Translations under genes and position numbers: made by a program
The notes under the pieces: generated by a model
The model's database searches: none
The model's input: only the letters and a program-made list of their open reading frames with translations
Told to the model about the DNA's origin: nothing
Part shown: in pieces, positions 57,501-64,000 of the stretch
Position numbering within the stretch: position 1 is the first letter of the stretch
How the letters are laid out: each line of letters begins with the position of its first letter
NCBI RefSeq assembly: GCF_028583425.1
Contig: NC_072791.1
Location: 194,718,311-194,782,310, forward strand
Length of the DNA: 64,000 nt
Direction: 5' to 3'
Origin: Eublepharis macularius
Lineage: Eukaryota; Chordata; Lepidosauria; Squamata; Eublepharidae

Positions 57501-60500
57501 AAACCGCCCTGAGCCCATCTGACGGGGAGGGCGGTCTAGAAATGTGATTAAATAAATAAATGCCAAACTGAACGGCTGTTGTGGAAAACTCCAAGGAGGA
57601 AGTCTAGTTCTTCAAATCACTGCCAGGCATGGATTTGGCTGTTGCTAGACTATTTATTCCATCTATAATTCAACAGCACTCAACATTCCTGCAATTCAGG
57701 TATATTGTCAAGAGAAGTCTGGTTTTGCATAAGTTTTGTGATTAACAGCTGAATCTTGAGTGGGAGGAGGAAGTGCTCAGGGAGCCAGTTTGGTGTAATG
57801 GTTAAGAGCAGCAGGACTATAATCTGGAGAACCAGGTCTGGTTCCTCACTTCTCCAGTTGAAGCCAGCTGGGTGATCTTGAGTCAGTCACAGCTTGTCAG
57901 AGCTCTCTTAGCCCACCCACTTCACAGGGTGATTGTCATGAGGATAATAATAACACGCTCTGAATGGCTGTTAAGTTTTTCTGAAGGGCGGGATATAAAT
58001 GGAATTTTGTTGTTGCTGTTGTTAAGGGTCATTCTGGTGTAATCCAGATTTACACCAGTGTAACCTCCCCTACGCAGACACCCGGCCACAGCGCTGCTCC
58101 ATTGTACCCACCTGCTGGCATCTGGCCATGGCAGCTGGGCAGAGACACAAGTGCAGCATAAATCCCTGCACTGGGTGGGGGGTCTGGGGGTGGGGCGCAA
58201 GGTAGTCTGCTCCCTAAACCGCTCCAGCCCCAGGAACTCCCCCTGAAGTGGCAGAAAGTTGCGCTGTGAAAAATGGTGGCATAGCCCATAGGTGTTCATT
58301 ATACGGGAACCCCCCACCAATGCCCGGCCCTGCCAAAGTCGCTTGGCAGAGCACAAAATGCCAACTACCACTGGGACCAATCCGCTTGCACCCTCGTGGC
58401 GGCCAAGTCCCCTCCCTGGCAGCCAATCCATCCTCCGAACACCCTATATAACCTCTGCCTGGGGTGGCCATGGCCCCAGGTAAGTGGAGGACGCAGCTGG
58501 AAGCCCTGCCCGAGAGCAGCCTGCTACGGGGACTTAGCGCATGATCCAGGAATGGGCTCACAAGGTAGCAGGGAAAGAGTGCACTAGGGGGATTTAGCCA
58601 AATTTGGAGAGTGCCAAGCACTCAGGGAAGTAGAGCTGGCTCCTAATGTCTAACTAACCACTTTCACGCAAGTTCCCTTGCAGGTTATCCTGAATCCCAG
58701 CTCAGGAAGGGCCGAGGGAGCACTGACAGGTAAGGAGGAGCTGGGGAGCCAGCTGCTCCAGCTCACTCATTCACACCAGCCTCCCCGTTCCCCTCACAGG
58801 CCACTGCAGGGGGAGTTCCTGGGCCTGGAGCCAGGTGCCTCTGTACCTTTCTGTGGCTCCCCTGCCTGAAGGAGCAGATGTCTGGTGGCACCATGGGGAC
58901 TCTAGCCAGCTTCCCTCCCTCCTTCCCCACCTTAGGTTCATGGCATGCAGTGGGGTGGGATTTGGAGTGTAGCCCACATGTGTTTGGGGAGGGTGCCATG
59001 GAGGACTCTCTTTCTCCGACAGCTCTCCTGCTGTCTGATAAGGCAGGCAGAGGATCTCTGCATGTGGGGAGCAAGGTTGTTGCCCGGGGGTGGGGGTGAG
59101 ATGTGCAGCGACATCTTGGGACCCCCCGGGGCTCCCCCCCCAAGGCCAGATGACTTTCTTGTTTGCTCTTTGTAGAGGCAGGGATGGACTATAGGAATCT
59201 TGCATTGGGGAATGGAATAGCAGCTCCCAGAGCAGATTCTCTGGTCCCGCAGGTCATCATTTCATTCTGGGGCTGTCTTCTTGGGACTGCAGCATGGCTT
59301 GTGAGAGCCACCCCGCCTTCTCCTCACACTTTCTCAATGTGGTGATGTGTTTCAATGGAGCTGCTGCAAGTCGATGGGCATTCGTTGCTCCTATCACATG
59401 TAGTGGTCCTTCCAGTCTCTCGGACGGTTACCAATAGGCGGTCCTGGCAGTTGTTGTGGAACCCATCCCCTGCTTGCCTCTATGGAGCTGTCCCTCCGAG
59501 ACCTTGGGGGGGGGGTGCTCATGAGTGCCGGTTCCCACCAACTTCCCCCACCTTGTAAGACAAGGAAAGGGACGACAGGGAGAGCACCAGGAGGAGAGAA
59601 GGAGAGTAATGGGTCAAAACAGATTTATATAAGATTGCTCAGTCTAAATCTGATTCTACATGGGCTGGGAGAGTGGACCCATGAAATCTGCATGTCACAC
59701 ACACACAAGTGTGTCCGCAGAAATAATTGGGGGGGGGGTCCTATTAATTGTAATTGTAGTTTACCTGAATTGCTTGCAGTCTTTATACCGGTAAATTAAC
59801 TATTTGGGAAGACATGTGTCCCTTCTGTCCCTTCCCCACCACACACACCATGGACACTCATATTCCCACACTCGCTTCTTCACAGACCACTCCTTTCGCT
59901 ACAAGCCCTCTGCTAGTGCAAGAATTTTAAAGCTGAATAAGACTGAAGCACTGAAGAAATCAACACTTTAATTTGCTCTGTTACTATCCCATTTTATCAT
60001 TAAGAGAGAAGGTTGATCTCAACCTAAAAATGGAATAAAATGTTTCAAACAACATGTCATCTTTTTAAACATATTATAGATAGTGGGCAAAAAAAGCCGG
60101 TACGATGGAAGTGGATGACTTTATGCTGTCTCCCTAGTCTCAGATTTCAGAAGGGGACTGTGAGAGATTCAGCAAGATAGAGAGGTGAAGGGTCTGTCCA
60201 TTCTTCCTCTCTACTATCCTGGTGATATTTCTTTGAGACGCAGACTGATTCCTTCCTTCCATTTCACCTTCTCTCTCGTCACTCTCTTCTCCGTCTTGCA
60301 GCCATGACAGCAGAATGTATTTCCTGCATCTGTTGACAGTTAGATTAGGATGCTATCTCTCTCCTTTCCTATCTAAAGTGGAGTTCCTTGAAATAAAATG
60401 CTCTTATTTCTTTGCTAAAGGTATAGCAGGCTCCGTGTAAGCTTATTTCCTCAACAGCACACATGCACATGGTTAGCTGCACTCACTAGGCTACTCTGCC

Positions 60501-63500
60501 TTCACAATAGCTGTTCATAAAATAATAATTGGGGTTTCTTTTTATTGCAGACATTGATTACAGGCACACCACACCGAACAGTGCTATAGTTCAAATAGGT
60601 GGTTATCATAGCAACGAAGTCATCATCGCTAGCTATTATGTACATCTTTTTTTGACAGTATACTTAGCAATCATGCTTTCAATTATGTAGGCAGCAATCT
60701 TTAGCAGAAACCACATCTTAACATAAGGTTGCAATGAAGCAAAAAGAAGTCTCATAGGGGGAGGGGGAAGGGAAGCTGACTATCAGACCAAACCAAAAAA
60801 AGATTGTTTAGATTCTCACAGCAATACTATCTTCACGGTTTAAAAAAGACATTAGCCTTTTAAGGTTTATAAATATATACAACTATTGATACTCTCAGAT
60901 CTAGGTTCCATTCACTTAGCAGATGGGAGAGGCAGGAAGGGTGATTCTACCCTCTTCCTCCTCCTCACTATAGCCCACCAATGCATGCTGGTATTAACCC
61001 ACATGGAAATCAACATTCCTGGGACTGGAAGGGATGCTGGAGGAAGGGCGGAGATCTGTGACCGTTGCACAAGCAGATTGCAGAATCCAGTCTGAGGGGC
61101 TGAAAGGGGTCCACAGAACCTGTTTTGGCTTGGGAAACAGGCCACCACCTGGACCATAACATAGCGTAGCTCTTTTAAAAAGTGTTTTTAATGATAAAAA
61201 ATGGCAAAAAATAATGCCAGAAAGGAAAGCATCAACAGAAAATGCCTGCCAATGAAAAGCAGCCGCTTCCTACACAGTAATCACCAACATAGTCCTTGGA
61301 GGAGAACTGTGATTTTCCAGCAATGCAGTCAGCACGTAAAGTGCTTGGAAATAACAGTGATATTGAGTGCTGGGGTGGGGGGAGTGCATGTGGCTCAGAG
61401 GTAGAGGGTGATATGGTGGTTGAACTAGAACCACAGAGACGGAGATTCCAATCCCCACTCAGTCACGCAGTATGCAGAGAGACCTTGGGCCAGTCACTCC
61501 TGCTCAGGTCAGTTTAGCATGGGGTTGTTGTGAAGATAAAAGAGAGGGCGGAAGACCTGCATAAGCTACCCAGCTCCTTGGAGTGAGGGCGGGATAAAAA
61601 TGTTGGATAGATAGAGCCCATGCTTGGCATAAATCTTCCATGCCTGGCATCTGCACCTAAAGGAGATCAGATATCAGGCACTGCGTAACATTTCTGCCTG
61701 AGACCTTGGAAAGTCACCAGTAGACATGGGCACGAATGGAAAAAAACCCCTGAACAAGCTGTTTGTTGTTCGTTGCCATCCACGAACAACGAACAACGAA
61801 CAGTAACGAACATGACCCTGTTCACAAACCTGTTCGTTGTTTGTTGTTCATGGCCCTTTAAAGATCCCTTTAAACTATCAGCTGGCAGGTGGCAGGGGGA
61901 TTCCCCCTGTCATTTTCTCTTCACAGTGGCAACAATGGGAAGTACTTTGAAGGGTTAAAGCCAGAAGGAAAGCCAGAAGGAGTTCAGACAGAGTTCAGTC
62001 CCTGCCTCCAGTTGCCAAGGGAATTGATTGCAGGTGCCAGACTGTCTGGCTTGATGAACGGCTGCCGACGGCAATGAACGAGGCTTGCAACGACCACGTG
62101 TACATTTAGAAAGGAGCCTCACGAACAGCTTGTTTGCGAACAGATGAACGGGCTGTTCGTGGGTTTTTTTCGTTCGTAATGCTGTTCGTGCCCATGTCTA
62201 GTCACCAGCAGTCAAGCTAGACAATATTAAGCACCATCTCAACACTGATGTTCTCACTGAGATCCTATTGGAACATCACTCAGTAAATGCTGGAATATGA
62301 TCAATACCTTCAATGTACCACATTTCCTGAATGAAAGCTGAAGCATTAAGGAAGACCCACAGGGGGAAATACCCCAAACTGGTAAGCTTATAAACTAACT
62401 GCCAATAAGTTTCTTACAGTACAGCTTTCTTTGCCATTGATCTCATTTAGCTTAATGTAGCAATAAGTAAGCTTAGTTCTTTATGTATGTTATGATCATT
62501 GTTTTAAATAGGCTATAAGTAATTTTTAATACTTGGAACAGCAGGTGATACATAAACCAAGCCTCTTAAAACCGTTTTCAATTCTCTGAAAAAAATTCTT
62601 GTCTGAGAGTTTTGGAGAACCAAAGATAAGGCTACTTACATCTGCGAACTAAACGTAACTGTTCTTATAATCCCAATAACCAGGATGATGACCGTTAAAA
62701 CCAAAGATAGAAAAGACACCTGTAAATAACAAAACAAAAAAGATAATGATTGTACCAGATAATGGTTAGACTTTCAACATTTTTGAAAAAATTAATAACC
62801 TTTAAAAGAAAGGGAACAAACCTAGTTTGTTGTCATGCACCTACATTTTATCCCTTCTTCCTCTGAAAACTGAAAACGTCCTAGTTTTGGAACAATTCCA
62901 ATCAAACGCACAAGCCAGGACTGGCTTGTTAAACACTTCTAAAATAAGGAGGAATGGGGAGGAAGCAGAAAATACAGAAGGGTACTTACTAGCCCAGAAC
63001 ACAAGACATATAAAAGAATAAGTCAACGTGCACAAAGGGGAAGGGAGTATGCTGGTCCCACTCCAGCCTGCTCCAGAGTGCATTGCCCCCACCCTCTGCT
63101 TATGTTCATTCATGCATGCATTTAACGCATTGGGTTGGATCCAACTGGCTTTTCTGCTAGGTCCCCTCTGATCACAAAAAAGGCTATGCTGCAGGCCGTA
63201 GCACCTGCATGGACAAAAACTATGTGTGACAAGGGCTACAGGAAGAAGGGAAATTGGGCAAGACTGAGTGGAAAAGATGACTAGCTCCAGCTCACTAACT
63301 TGTATGCAGAAGTACCTTCCAATCAGGAATTTTATAACACGCAAAGCAGCCAAACAGCAGCAACTGCAAGACCCGTAAAAGATCTGTACAACCTGAAACT
63401 GCCACGTGGGCATTACAGTTCTCCTCCAAGTAATGGCTCGAATTCGGCTGTAATTTCCACAGACAGGAGGGATTTCTCAGTGGAGTACAAACGTTTTGCC

Positions 63501-63824
63501 TCACTCCTCTCTGTGCTGCCCAAAAATGCAACCAAAGGTGCTGCTCCTAGAAGACAGGGGGTCCCCCTGCGGAATAGCATTAGGGGGAATTCAAGGTCTG
63601 CACTAGGAGGGGGGAATCAGCTAAAATTGTTCCAGCTTTTGTCTGTGGAAATTCTTTGCCAAATCCAGCTCAATGCAACAAACTGGTATCAAGAAGTCCA
63701 CTTCTATAATGATTTACCTTCCCCAGTTTTGCTATATTCCGATAAAGAGAAAGAGGAAGAGTGAAGAGGAGGGTTACACACACAATGATGACATGGCGAC
63801 CAATAAGTAAATTATCTTGATCAA
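40125..63824 (-). CDS. SLC38A11: Sodium-coupled neutral amino acid transporter 11-like, 3' seven exons
   Basis: A multi-pass plasma-membrane carrier of the SLC38/AAAP family; members co-transport neutral amino acids with sodium. SNAT11 substrates are less well defined. Exons, in coding order: 63824-63718, 62719-62640, 51082-51012, 48192-48031, 45228-45116, 43083-42952, 40391-40125 (932 nt, about 310 residues, stop included). All introns are GT-AG and the phases join exactly. Recognised blocks: TLPLSLYRNIAKLGK, EDAWVFAKPNAIQAIGVMSF, AFICHHNSFLIY, FENYCRDDDLATFGRFCYG, PIECFVTRE, DCLGIVLELN and ACYLKLSEE. The N-terminal roughly 90-100 residues and the promoter lie to the right of the window. No frameshift or stop breaks the visible part, so the gene appears intact. 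The family is certain; the paralogue is assigned from the C-terminal half. Confidence 0.92.
40740..41698. mobile_element. Non-autonomous DNA element with about 110-bp inverted termini
   Basis: The left terminus starts CTAAAAACTACAAACCACAC and continues TTCCCGGAGTGTATAGTTAA, TCAATTAATTAG and, after an insertion, ATTTTGCAGTATATTAAAGT. The right terminus is its close reverse complement ending GTTTGTAGTTTTTAG. A Sauria-SINE-like copy sits inside the left terminus. No transposase. It lies in the last intron of SLC38A11. Confidence 0.85.
40807..40956 (-). repeat. Sauria-SINE-like copy nested in a terminal inverted repeat
   Basis: 150 bp: AAAGGTAAAGGTAGTCCCCT, GTGCAAGCACCGAATCATTA and GACCTCGGAAGGCTGGAAGG. 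Flanked by ccagat at 40801-40806 and 40957-40962. Removing it restores the symmetry of the host terminus. Confidence 0.85.
41699..42048. repeat. Fragment of a DNA transposon-like repeat
   Basis: Shares GACAGAACCTTGGGCTCTTT, CTTCCTGGCTAATGTTGTGT and the final CTTGTGTGGAGAGACACTGG area with 15090-15235. GGCGGCTAACAGTGGCAG repeats GGCGACTAACAGCAAAA near 40695. Boundaries uncertain. Confidence 0.45.
42049..42275. mobile_element. Palindromic MITE (CAAGCTACAAGTGA family)
   Basis: The left side, GCCAAGCTACAAGTGATGAA then GACACAGGTTGGACACTGGT, is mirrored by AAGTGTCCAACCTGTGTCAT. Arms include CTTCCCTCAAGTTCTGATGG / CATCAAAACTTGAGGGAAGC. The right terminus is incomplete. Second copy at 49546-49748. 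Confidence 0.75.
42577..42812 (+). repeat. tRNA-derived squamate SINE
   Basis: AGCCAGTGTGGTGTAGTTGT, B-box-like AAGTTCAAATCCCTA, CTACCTCACAGGGTGGTTGT and a tail with AAATAAATAAATAAATAAA. In the last intron of SLC38A11. Confidence 0.85.
42952..43083 (-). CDS. SLC38A11: SLC38A11 exon
   Basis: 132 bp, exactly 44 codons. Begins VIANVFFSGKL, continues through a helix (TLTVIVVVVATGISLVYDCL) and ends GIVLELN. Acceptor gttttag, donor gtaaga. Confidence 0.96.
43862..44072 (+). repeat. tRNA-derived squamate SINE
   Basis: TCTGGTTCAAATCCTCACCC, GACCTTGGGCCAGTCACACT and CTACCTCACAGGGTTGCTGT. In an intron of SLC38A11. Confidence 0.75.
44855..45075 (+). repeat. tRNA-derived squamate SINE
   Basis: TAGTCAGTGTGGTTAGAGTT, AGGTTTGAATCCACTCTCTG, CTTGGGCCAGTCATACAGGC and an end CTATAAATAAAACCAATCAG. 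It stops about 40 bp from the 45116 splice donor. Confidence 0.75.
45116..45228 (-). CDS. SLC38A11: SLC38A11 exon
   Basis: 113 bp; completes a Gly codon, then DIFENYCRDDDLATFGRFCY and GITVILTFPIECFVTRE; ends in phase 0. Acceptor ttccccag, donor gtgggt, which is weaker than the other donors. Confidence 0.96.
45785..46400. repeat. Diverged LINE 3' region-like repeat, split by a hAT element
   Basis: GAATGTAAGAAGAGCCAGGC, CCCATCTAATCCAGCATTCT, then after the insertion CCCCAGCAACTGATATAAAG, GCCTCGTCCTCCAGGAATTT and CAATTTAGCTATGCACTG. A common reptile repeat of LINE 3' type; exact family not named. Confidence 0.6.
45914..46173. mobile_element. Non-autonomous hAT element, family A
   Basis: 260 bp, from AAGGGCTTTTTTTCTGGGAA (first C changed to A) to CCTGAAAAAAAGCCCTG. 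Perfect 8-bp target duplication ctcctatg at 45906-45913 and 46174-46181. Central palindrome as in 24359-24619, in the opposite orientation. Confidence 0.94.
47145..47320 (+). repeat. 5S rRNA-derived SINE
   Basis: CCAATCTTGTCAGATCTCAG, AGCTAAGCAAGGCCAGTACT, then TGGATGGGG with a G insertion. Tail GTCGATTGTGACTTGAAGGC. Confidence 0.82.
47797..47895 (-). repeat. SINE tail fragment (Bov-B-like)
   Basis: GGTGATGGTGGAAAGTGCCA, then TCCAGTCATAGCCAACTGAT, is the reversed tail of the 5S-derived SINE family; the head is absent. Confidence 0.6.
48031..48192 (-). CDS. SLC38A11: SLC38A11 exon
   Basis: 162 bp. Two bases complete the Ala codon, then FICHHNSFLIYRSLKEPTLS, then the next helix with FATCGYVTF. 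An in-exon TTTACAG|A near 48155 looks like a splice acceptor but would break the frame; the true acceptor is ctctctttcag at 48193-48195. Donor gtaagg. Confidence 0.95.
48460..48660 (-). repeat. Diverged SINE-like repeat
   Basis: TACCCTGTCCTTCTTCCAAG, ACAACCTAGTGAGGTAGGTC, CCAAAGTCACCCTGTGCACT and GGACTGAACC follow the reversed SINE body, more diverged than other copies. Confidence 0.55.
49395..49545 (-). repeat. tRNA-derived SINE, 3' part
   Basis: TTTACTTCATTTATACTCTA, TCCATTTTATCCTCACAAGA and AAGGTCACCCAGCAAGCTTC; the head is cut off by the MITE at 49546. Confidence 0.75.
49546..49748. mobile_element. Palindromic MITE (CAAGCTACAAGTGA family), full copy
   Basis: The left end AACCAAACTACAAGTGACGC matches the reversed right end GCGTCGCTTGTAGCTTGGCT. 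Arms of about 90 bp include TTCCCTCAAGTTTTGATGGG and CAGGATGCCTACATTTCCCA. The short loop is around GCAGCTGTAATGGAGAGCCA. The element is almost entirely one hairpin. Confidence 0.85.
49770..49960 (-). repeat. Diverged SINE-like repeat
   Basis: GCTGAGAGGCTGTGATTGAC, CCAAGGTCACCAAGTGACCT and GAATTTGAACACAGGCCTCC resemble a reversed tRNA-derived SINE or MIR-type body. Confidence 0.5.
50144..50797. mobile_element. Non-autonomous hAT element, family A, with internal repeats
   Basis: Ends CAGGGCTTTTTTTTCAGCCA and CACCTCTTTTCCCAGAAAAA followed by AAGCCCTG. The interior (50290-50630) has several diverged units around TTTAAATGCCCCTTTCC and the hairpin CTTCCACTGCCTGGCTAGGC. No matching 8-bp flanks found. 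In the intron at 48193-51011. Confidence 0.75.
51012..51082 (-). CDS. SLC38A11: SLC38A11 exon
   Basis: 71 bp; one base completes the split codon (Ile). Encodes PQTEDAWVFAKPNAIQAIGV, then MSF, the most conserved stretch of the family in this gene. Acceptor ccccccag, donor gtaagc. It follows the 11.6 kb intron. Confidence 0.96.
51471..51514 (+). repeat. (TG)n(CG)n compound microsatellite
   Basis: About 12 TG followed by about 9 CG dinucleotides, an alternating purine-pyrimidine run of 44 bp. Confidence 0.97.
51515..51645 (-). repeat. 5S rRNA-derived SINE, reverse orientation
   Basis: Tail CATCAAGTCACAACTGACTT, then CTTATCCAAGTACTGAATCT, then reversed head GATCTGACAAGATCAGGCTA. Confidence 0.8.
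51646..53315. other. Intron sequence with no feature beyond a short repeat
   Basis: Within the 11.6 kb intron. A TAGGATTGCA-type repeat lies at 52490-52555 and a G run near 53042-53053. No extra exon recognised. Confidence 0.4.
53335..54870 (-). mobile_element. ORF1-only L1 LINE (HAL1-like)
   Basis: On the minus strand, a CpG-rich 5' region (54870-54478) is followed by ORF1 (54477-53594), a 3' UTR of about 250 bp with a pyrimidine-rich tract, and an A-rich tail (53350-53335). A perfect 19-bp target duplication, gcaaaggagggcaggtttt, occurs at 53316-53334 and 54871-54889. ORF2 (endonuclease, reverse transcriptase) is entirely absent although both outer ends look intact. It lies in the 11.6 kb intron of SLC38A11, in the gene's orientation. 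Confidence 0.9.
53594..54477 (-). pseudogene. L1 ORF1 (RNA-binding chaperone), two disablements
   Basis: About 294 codons from ATG 54477-54475 to the stop at 53594. The order is that of L1 ORF1p: a short N-terminus, a coiled coil (54400-54100, with LVKATKKELKLVENQLIGLQ), an RRM-like middle (VRRASSKYATKRQLPREIII) and a C-terminal domain (KVKILKDVPFLVRKRRFKYK, then HGIKYKWLFPEGIWF). A one-base length change near the G run at 54418-54421 shifts the frame after about 20 codons, and an in-frame TAA lies at 53980-53978. The rest is open, so the decay is slight. Confidence 0.85.
55080..55610 (-). repeat. SINE split by a hAT element
   Basis: GAGGATCCCAAAATGGCTTA and TTCCATTTCATCCTCACAGC on the left, ACAGCAACCCTATGAGATAT on the right, form a reversed SINE body interrupted at 55177-55528. 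Confidence 0.7.
55177..55528. mobile_element. Non-autonomous hAT element, family B, canonical copy
   Basis: 352 bp, from CAGGGCTCATTTTGAGGGGG to TCTATGAAATGACATCTG. Perfect 8-bp target duplication acagcaac at 55169-55176 and 55529-55536. Interior motifs GGCCATTTTGGGCCCATTTC and ATGCTAATGAGTTATGCTAA. Inverted termini are short and imperfect. Confidence 0.9.
56200..56776. mobile_element. GC-rich MITE with internal degenerate tandem repeats
   Basis: Left end GTTACCAGTCCCCCACTGGG, right end AGGGGACCTGGCAACCCTAG. Inside, roughly 90-bp units recur four times, each with a GGCCAATTTGGGCCCCAAA-like core and an AGGAGTGCTCCC / AGGAGTTCTCC motif. The open frames crossing it (56183-56710 and others) are products of this repetition, not genes. 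Confidence 0.6.
56925..57110 (-). repeat. Diverged tRNA-derived SINE-like repeat
   Basis: CCACTTAGCTCAGTACTGTA, CCAGGAGCTCAGGTAAAGCA, TTTGAACCTGGGGCTTTCTA and CTCTGCCACTGAGCCACAGG, the last like a reversed tRNA head. Similar to 16540-16735. Confidence 0.55.
57380..57560 (+). repeat. L2 LINE 3' end
   Basis: TTAAACCGCCCTGAGCCCAT, then GGGGAGGGCGGTCTAGAAAT and AAATAAATAAATG. Only the last part of the 3' UTR. Confidence 0.7.
57778..58025 (+). repeat. tRNA-derived squamate SINE, near full length
   Basis: GGGAGCCAGTTTGGTGTAAT, GGTTAAGAGCAGCAGGACTA, B-box-like GGTCTGGTTCCTCAC, CTTCACAGGGTGATTGTCAT, GGCGGGATATAAATGGAATT and a TTGTTGCTGTTG tail. Confidence 0.88.
58026..59600. other. Unclassified GC-rich intronic block with inverted repeats
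   Basis: 31-bp segments at 58222-58252 and 58800-58830 are inverted copies with 29 of 31 matches (CCCAGGAACTCCCCCTG core). Between them lie a TATA-like CCTATATAACC (58442-58452) and several strong splice-like signals (ATGGCCCCAG|gtaagt, cccttgcag|GTTATC, GACAG|gtaagg, cctcacag|GCCACT) on the plus strand, opposite to SLC38A11. No known protein resemblance. It may be an unnamed DNA transposon. Confidence 0.4.
59601..61384. other. Intron sequence, nothing recognised
   Basis: Part of the 11.6 kb SLC38A11 intron. No exon, RNA gene or named repeat seen. Confidence 0.4.
61385..61615 (+). repeat. tRNA-derived squamate SINE
   Basis: ATGTGGCTCAGAGGTAGAGG, B-box-like GATTCCAATCCCCAC, CCTTGGGCCAGTCACTCCTG and GCGGGATAAAAATGTTGGAT. 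Confidence 0.75.
61721..62200. mobile_element. Non-autonomous hAT element, family C, complete
   Basis: 480 bp, from TAGACATGGGCACGAATGGA to GTTCGTGCCCATGTCTA. Perfect 8-bp target duplication gtcaccag at 61713-61720 and 62201-62208. It is inverted relative to 29332-30078 and lacks part of the central palindrome. Many GAACAACGAACAACGAACA motifs. Lies 440 bp from an SLC38A11 splice donor. Confidence 0.95.
62640..62719 (-). CDS. SLC38A11: SLC38A11 exon
   Basis: 80 bp; starts in phase 0 and ends with two bases of a split codon. Encodes VSFLSLVLTVIILVIGIIRT, a membrane helix, then VTFSSQ. Acceptor tttacag, donor gtaagt. Confidence 0.93.
62720..63717. other. SLC38A11 intron, nothing else recognised
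   Basis: A 998-bp intron. Open frames on either strand here run across exon borders and have no independent support. Confidence 0.6.
63718..63824 (-). CDS. SLC38A11: SLC38A11 exon (first visible)
   Basis: 107 bp; two bases of a split codon, then 35 codons. Encodes DNLLIGRHVIIVCVTLLFTL and PLSLYRNIAKLGK, a membrane helix followed by the conserved loop. The acceptor CCAG follows a (CT)n microsatellite; the donor is AAG|gtaaat. Confidence 0.95.
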
Positions 63825-63827
63825 CTG

Positions 63828-63851
63828 GAGAGAGAGAGAGAGAGAGAGAGA
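63828..63851 (+). repeat. (GA)n microsatellite in a splice acceptor tract
   Basis: About 12 GA units. On the transcribed (minus) strand this is (CT)n directly before the CCAG acceptor of the exon at 63824. Confidence 0.95.
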
Positions 63852-64000
63852 ATTAATAGATGCATTCCTATGACAACGGAGATCCGATTGTTGATTAAAT
63901 GAATGTTTAGTGCAAATGTTCAGAAATCTGAAGTCCTTAAAGTGGAAGTGCTGAGTTTTTAAAAGAAATGAAACAAATCTATAAACAAGAGAGAAATGCA

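Noticed and set aside
57922..58431. 169-codon minus-strand frame and its neighbours
   Set aside because: It starts in the GC-rich unclassified block and ends in a SINE; no protein family recognised.
63300..63764. 154-codon plus-strand frame
   Set aside because: It overlaps an SLC38A11 exon on the opposite strand and has no resemblance to known proteins.

Overview
The window is vertebrate nuclear DNA, most likely from a squamate reptile and possibly a gecko-type lizard (lineage is inference). The grounds are a spliced SLC38-family gene with GT-AG introns, and many interspersed repeats of squamate type: 5S-rRNA-headed SINEs, Sauria-SINE-like copies ending in ACCTTT, a large tRNA-derived SINE family, L2-like and L1 LINE fragments, and abundant short non-autonomous hAT elements. 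Nothing bacterial or viral was seen, and almost every long open frame is chance or repeat-derived.

One host gene is supported. Seven consecutive minus-strand exons between 63824 and 40125 encode about the last 310 residues of a sodium-coupled neutral amino acid transporter, best matched to SLC38A11 (SNAT11). All junctions are GT-AG, the phases join without a break and the stop codon is present. The N-terminal exons and promoter lie beyond the right edge. Introns in coding order are about 1.0, 11.6, 2.8, 2.8, 2.0 and 2.6 kb; the 11.6 kb intron (51083-62639) holds the largest insertions.

Positions 1-40124, downstream of the gene, are intergenic and rich in repeats. The main items are a hAT MITE nested in another (912-1719), two CpG-rich palindromic MITEs (1942-2122 and 36274-36467), an L2-like reverse transcriptase relic broken by a palindromic MITE (15250-16340), and an ungapped 1599-bp duplication (20466-22064 and 29609-31207, about 99.6% identical). 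A complete hAT element with an 8-bp target duplication (29332-30078) overlaps the start of the right-hand copy.

The 40-64 kb part holds the gene with insertions in its introns. The most striking is a 1.5 kb L1-type insertion (53335-54870) with a 19-bp perfect target-site duplication. It carries a 5' region, a broken ORF1 and a 3' UTR with poly(A), but no ORF2, like the HAL1 (half-L1) elements described in mammals. Several hAT elements here also have perfect 8-bp target duplications (45914-46173, 55177-55528, 61721-62200).

No new multi-gene system was found. The interest lies in the repeat biology: an ORF1-only L1, a recent local duplication of uneven identity, non-autonomous hAT and foldback families with intact ends, and repeated nesting that fixes relative insertion ages.
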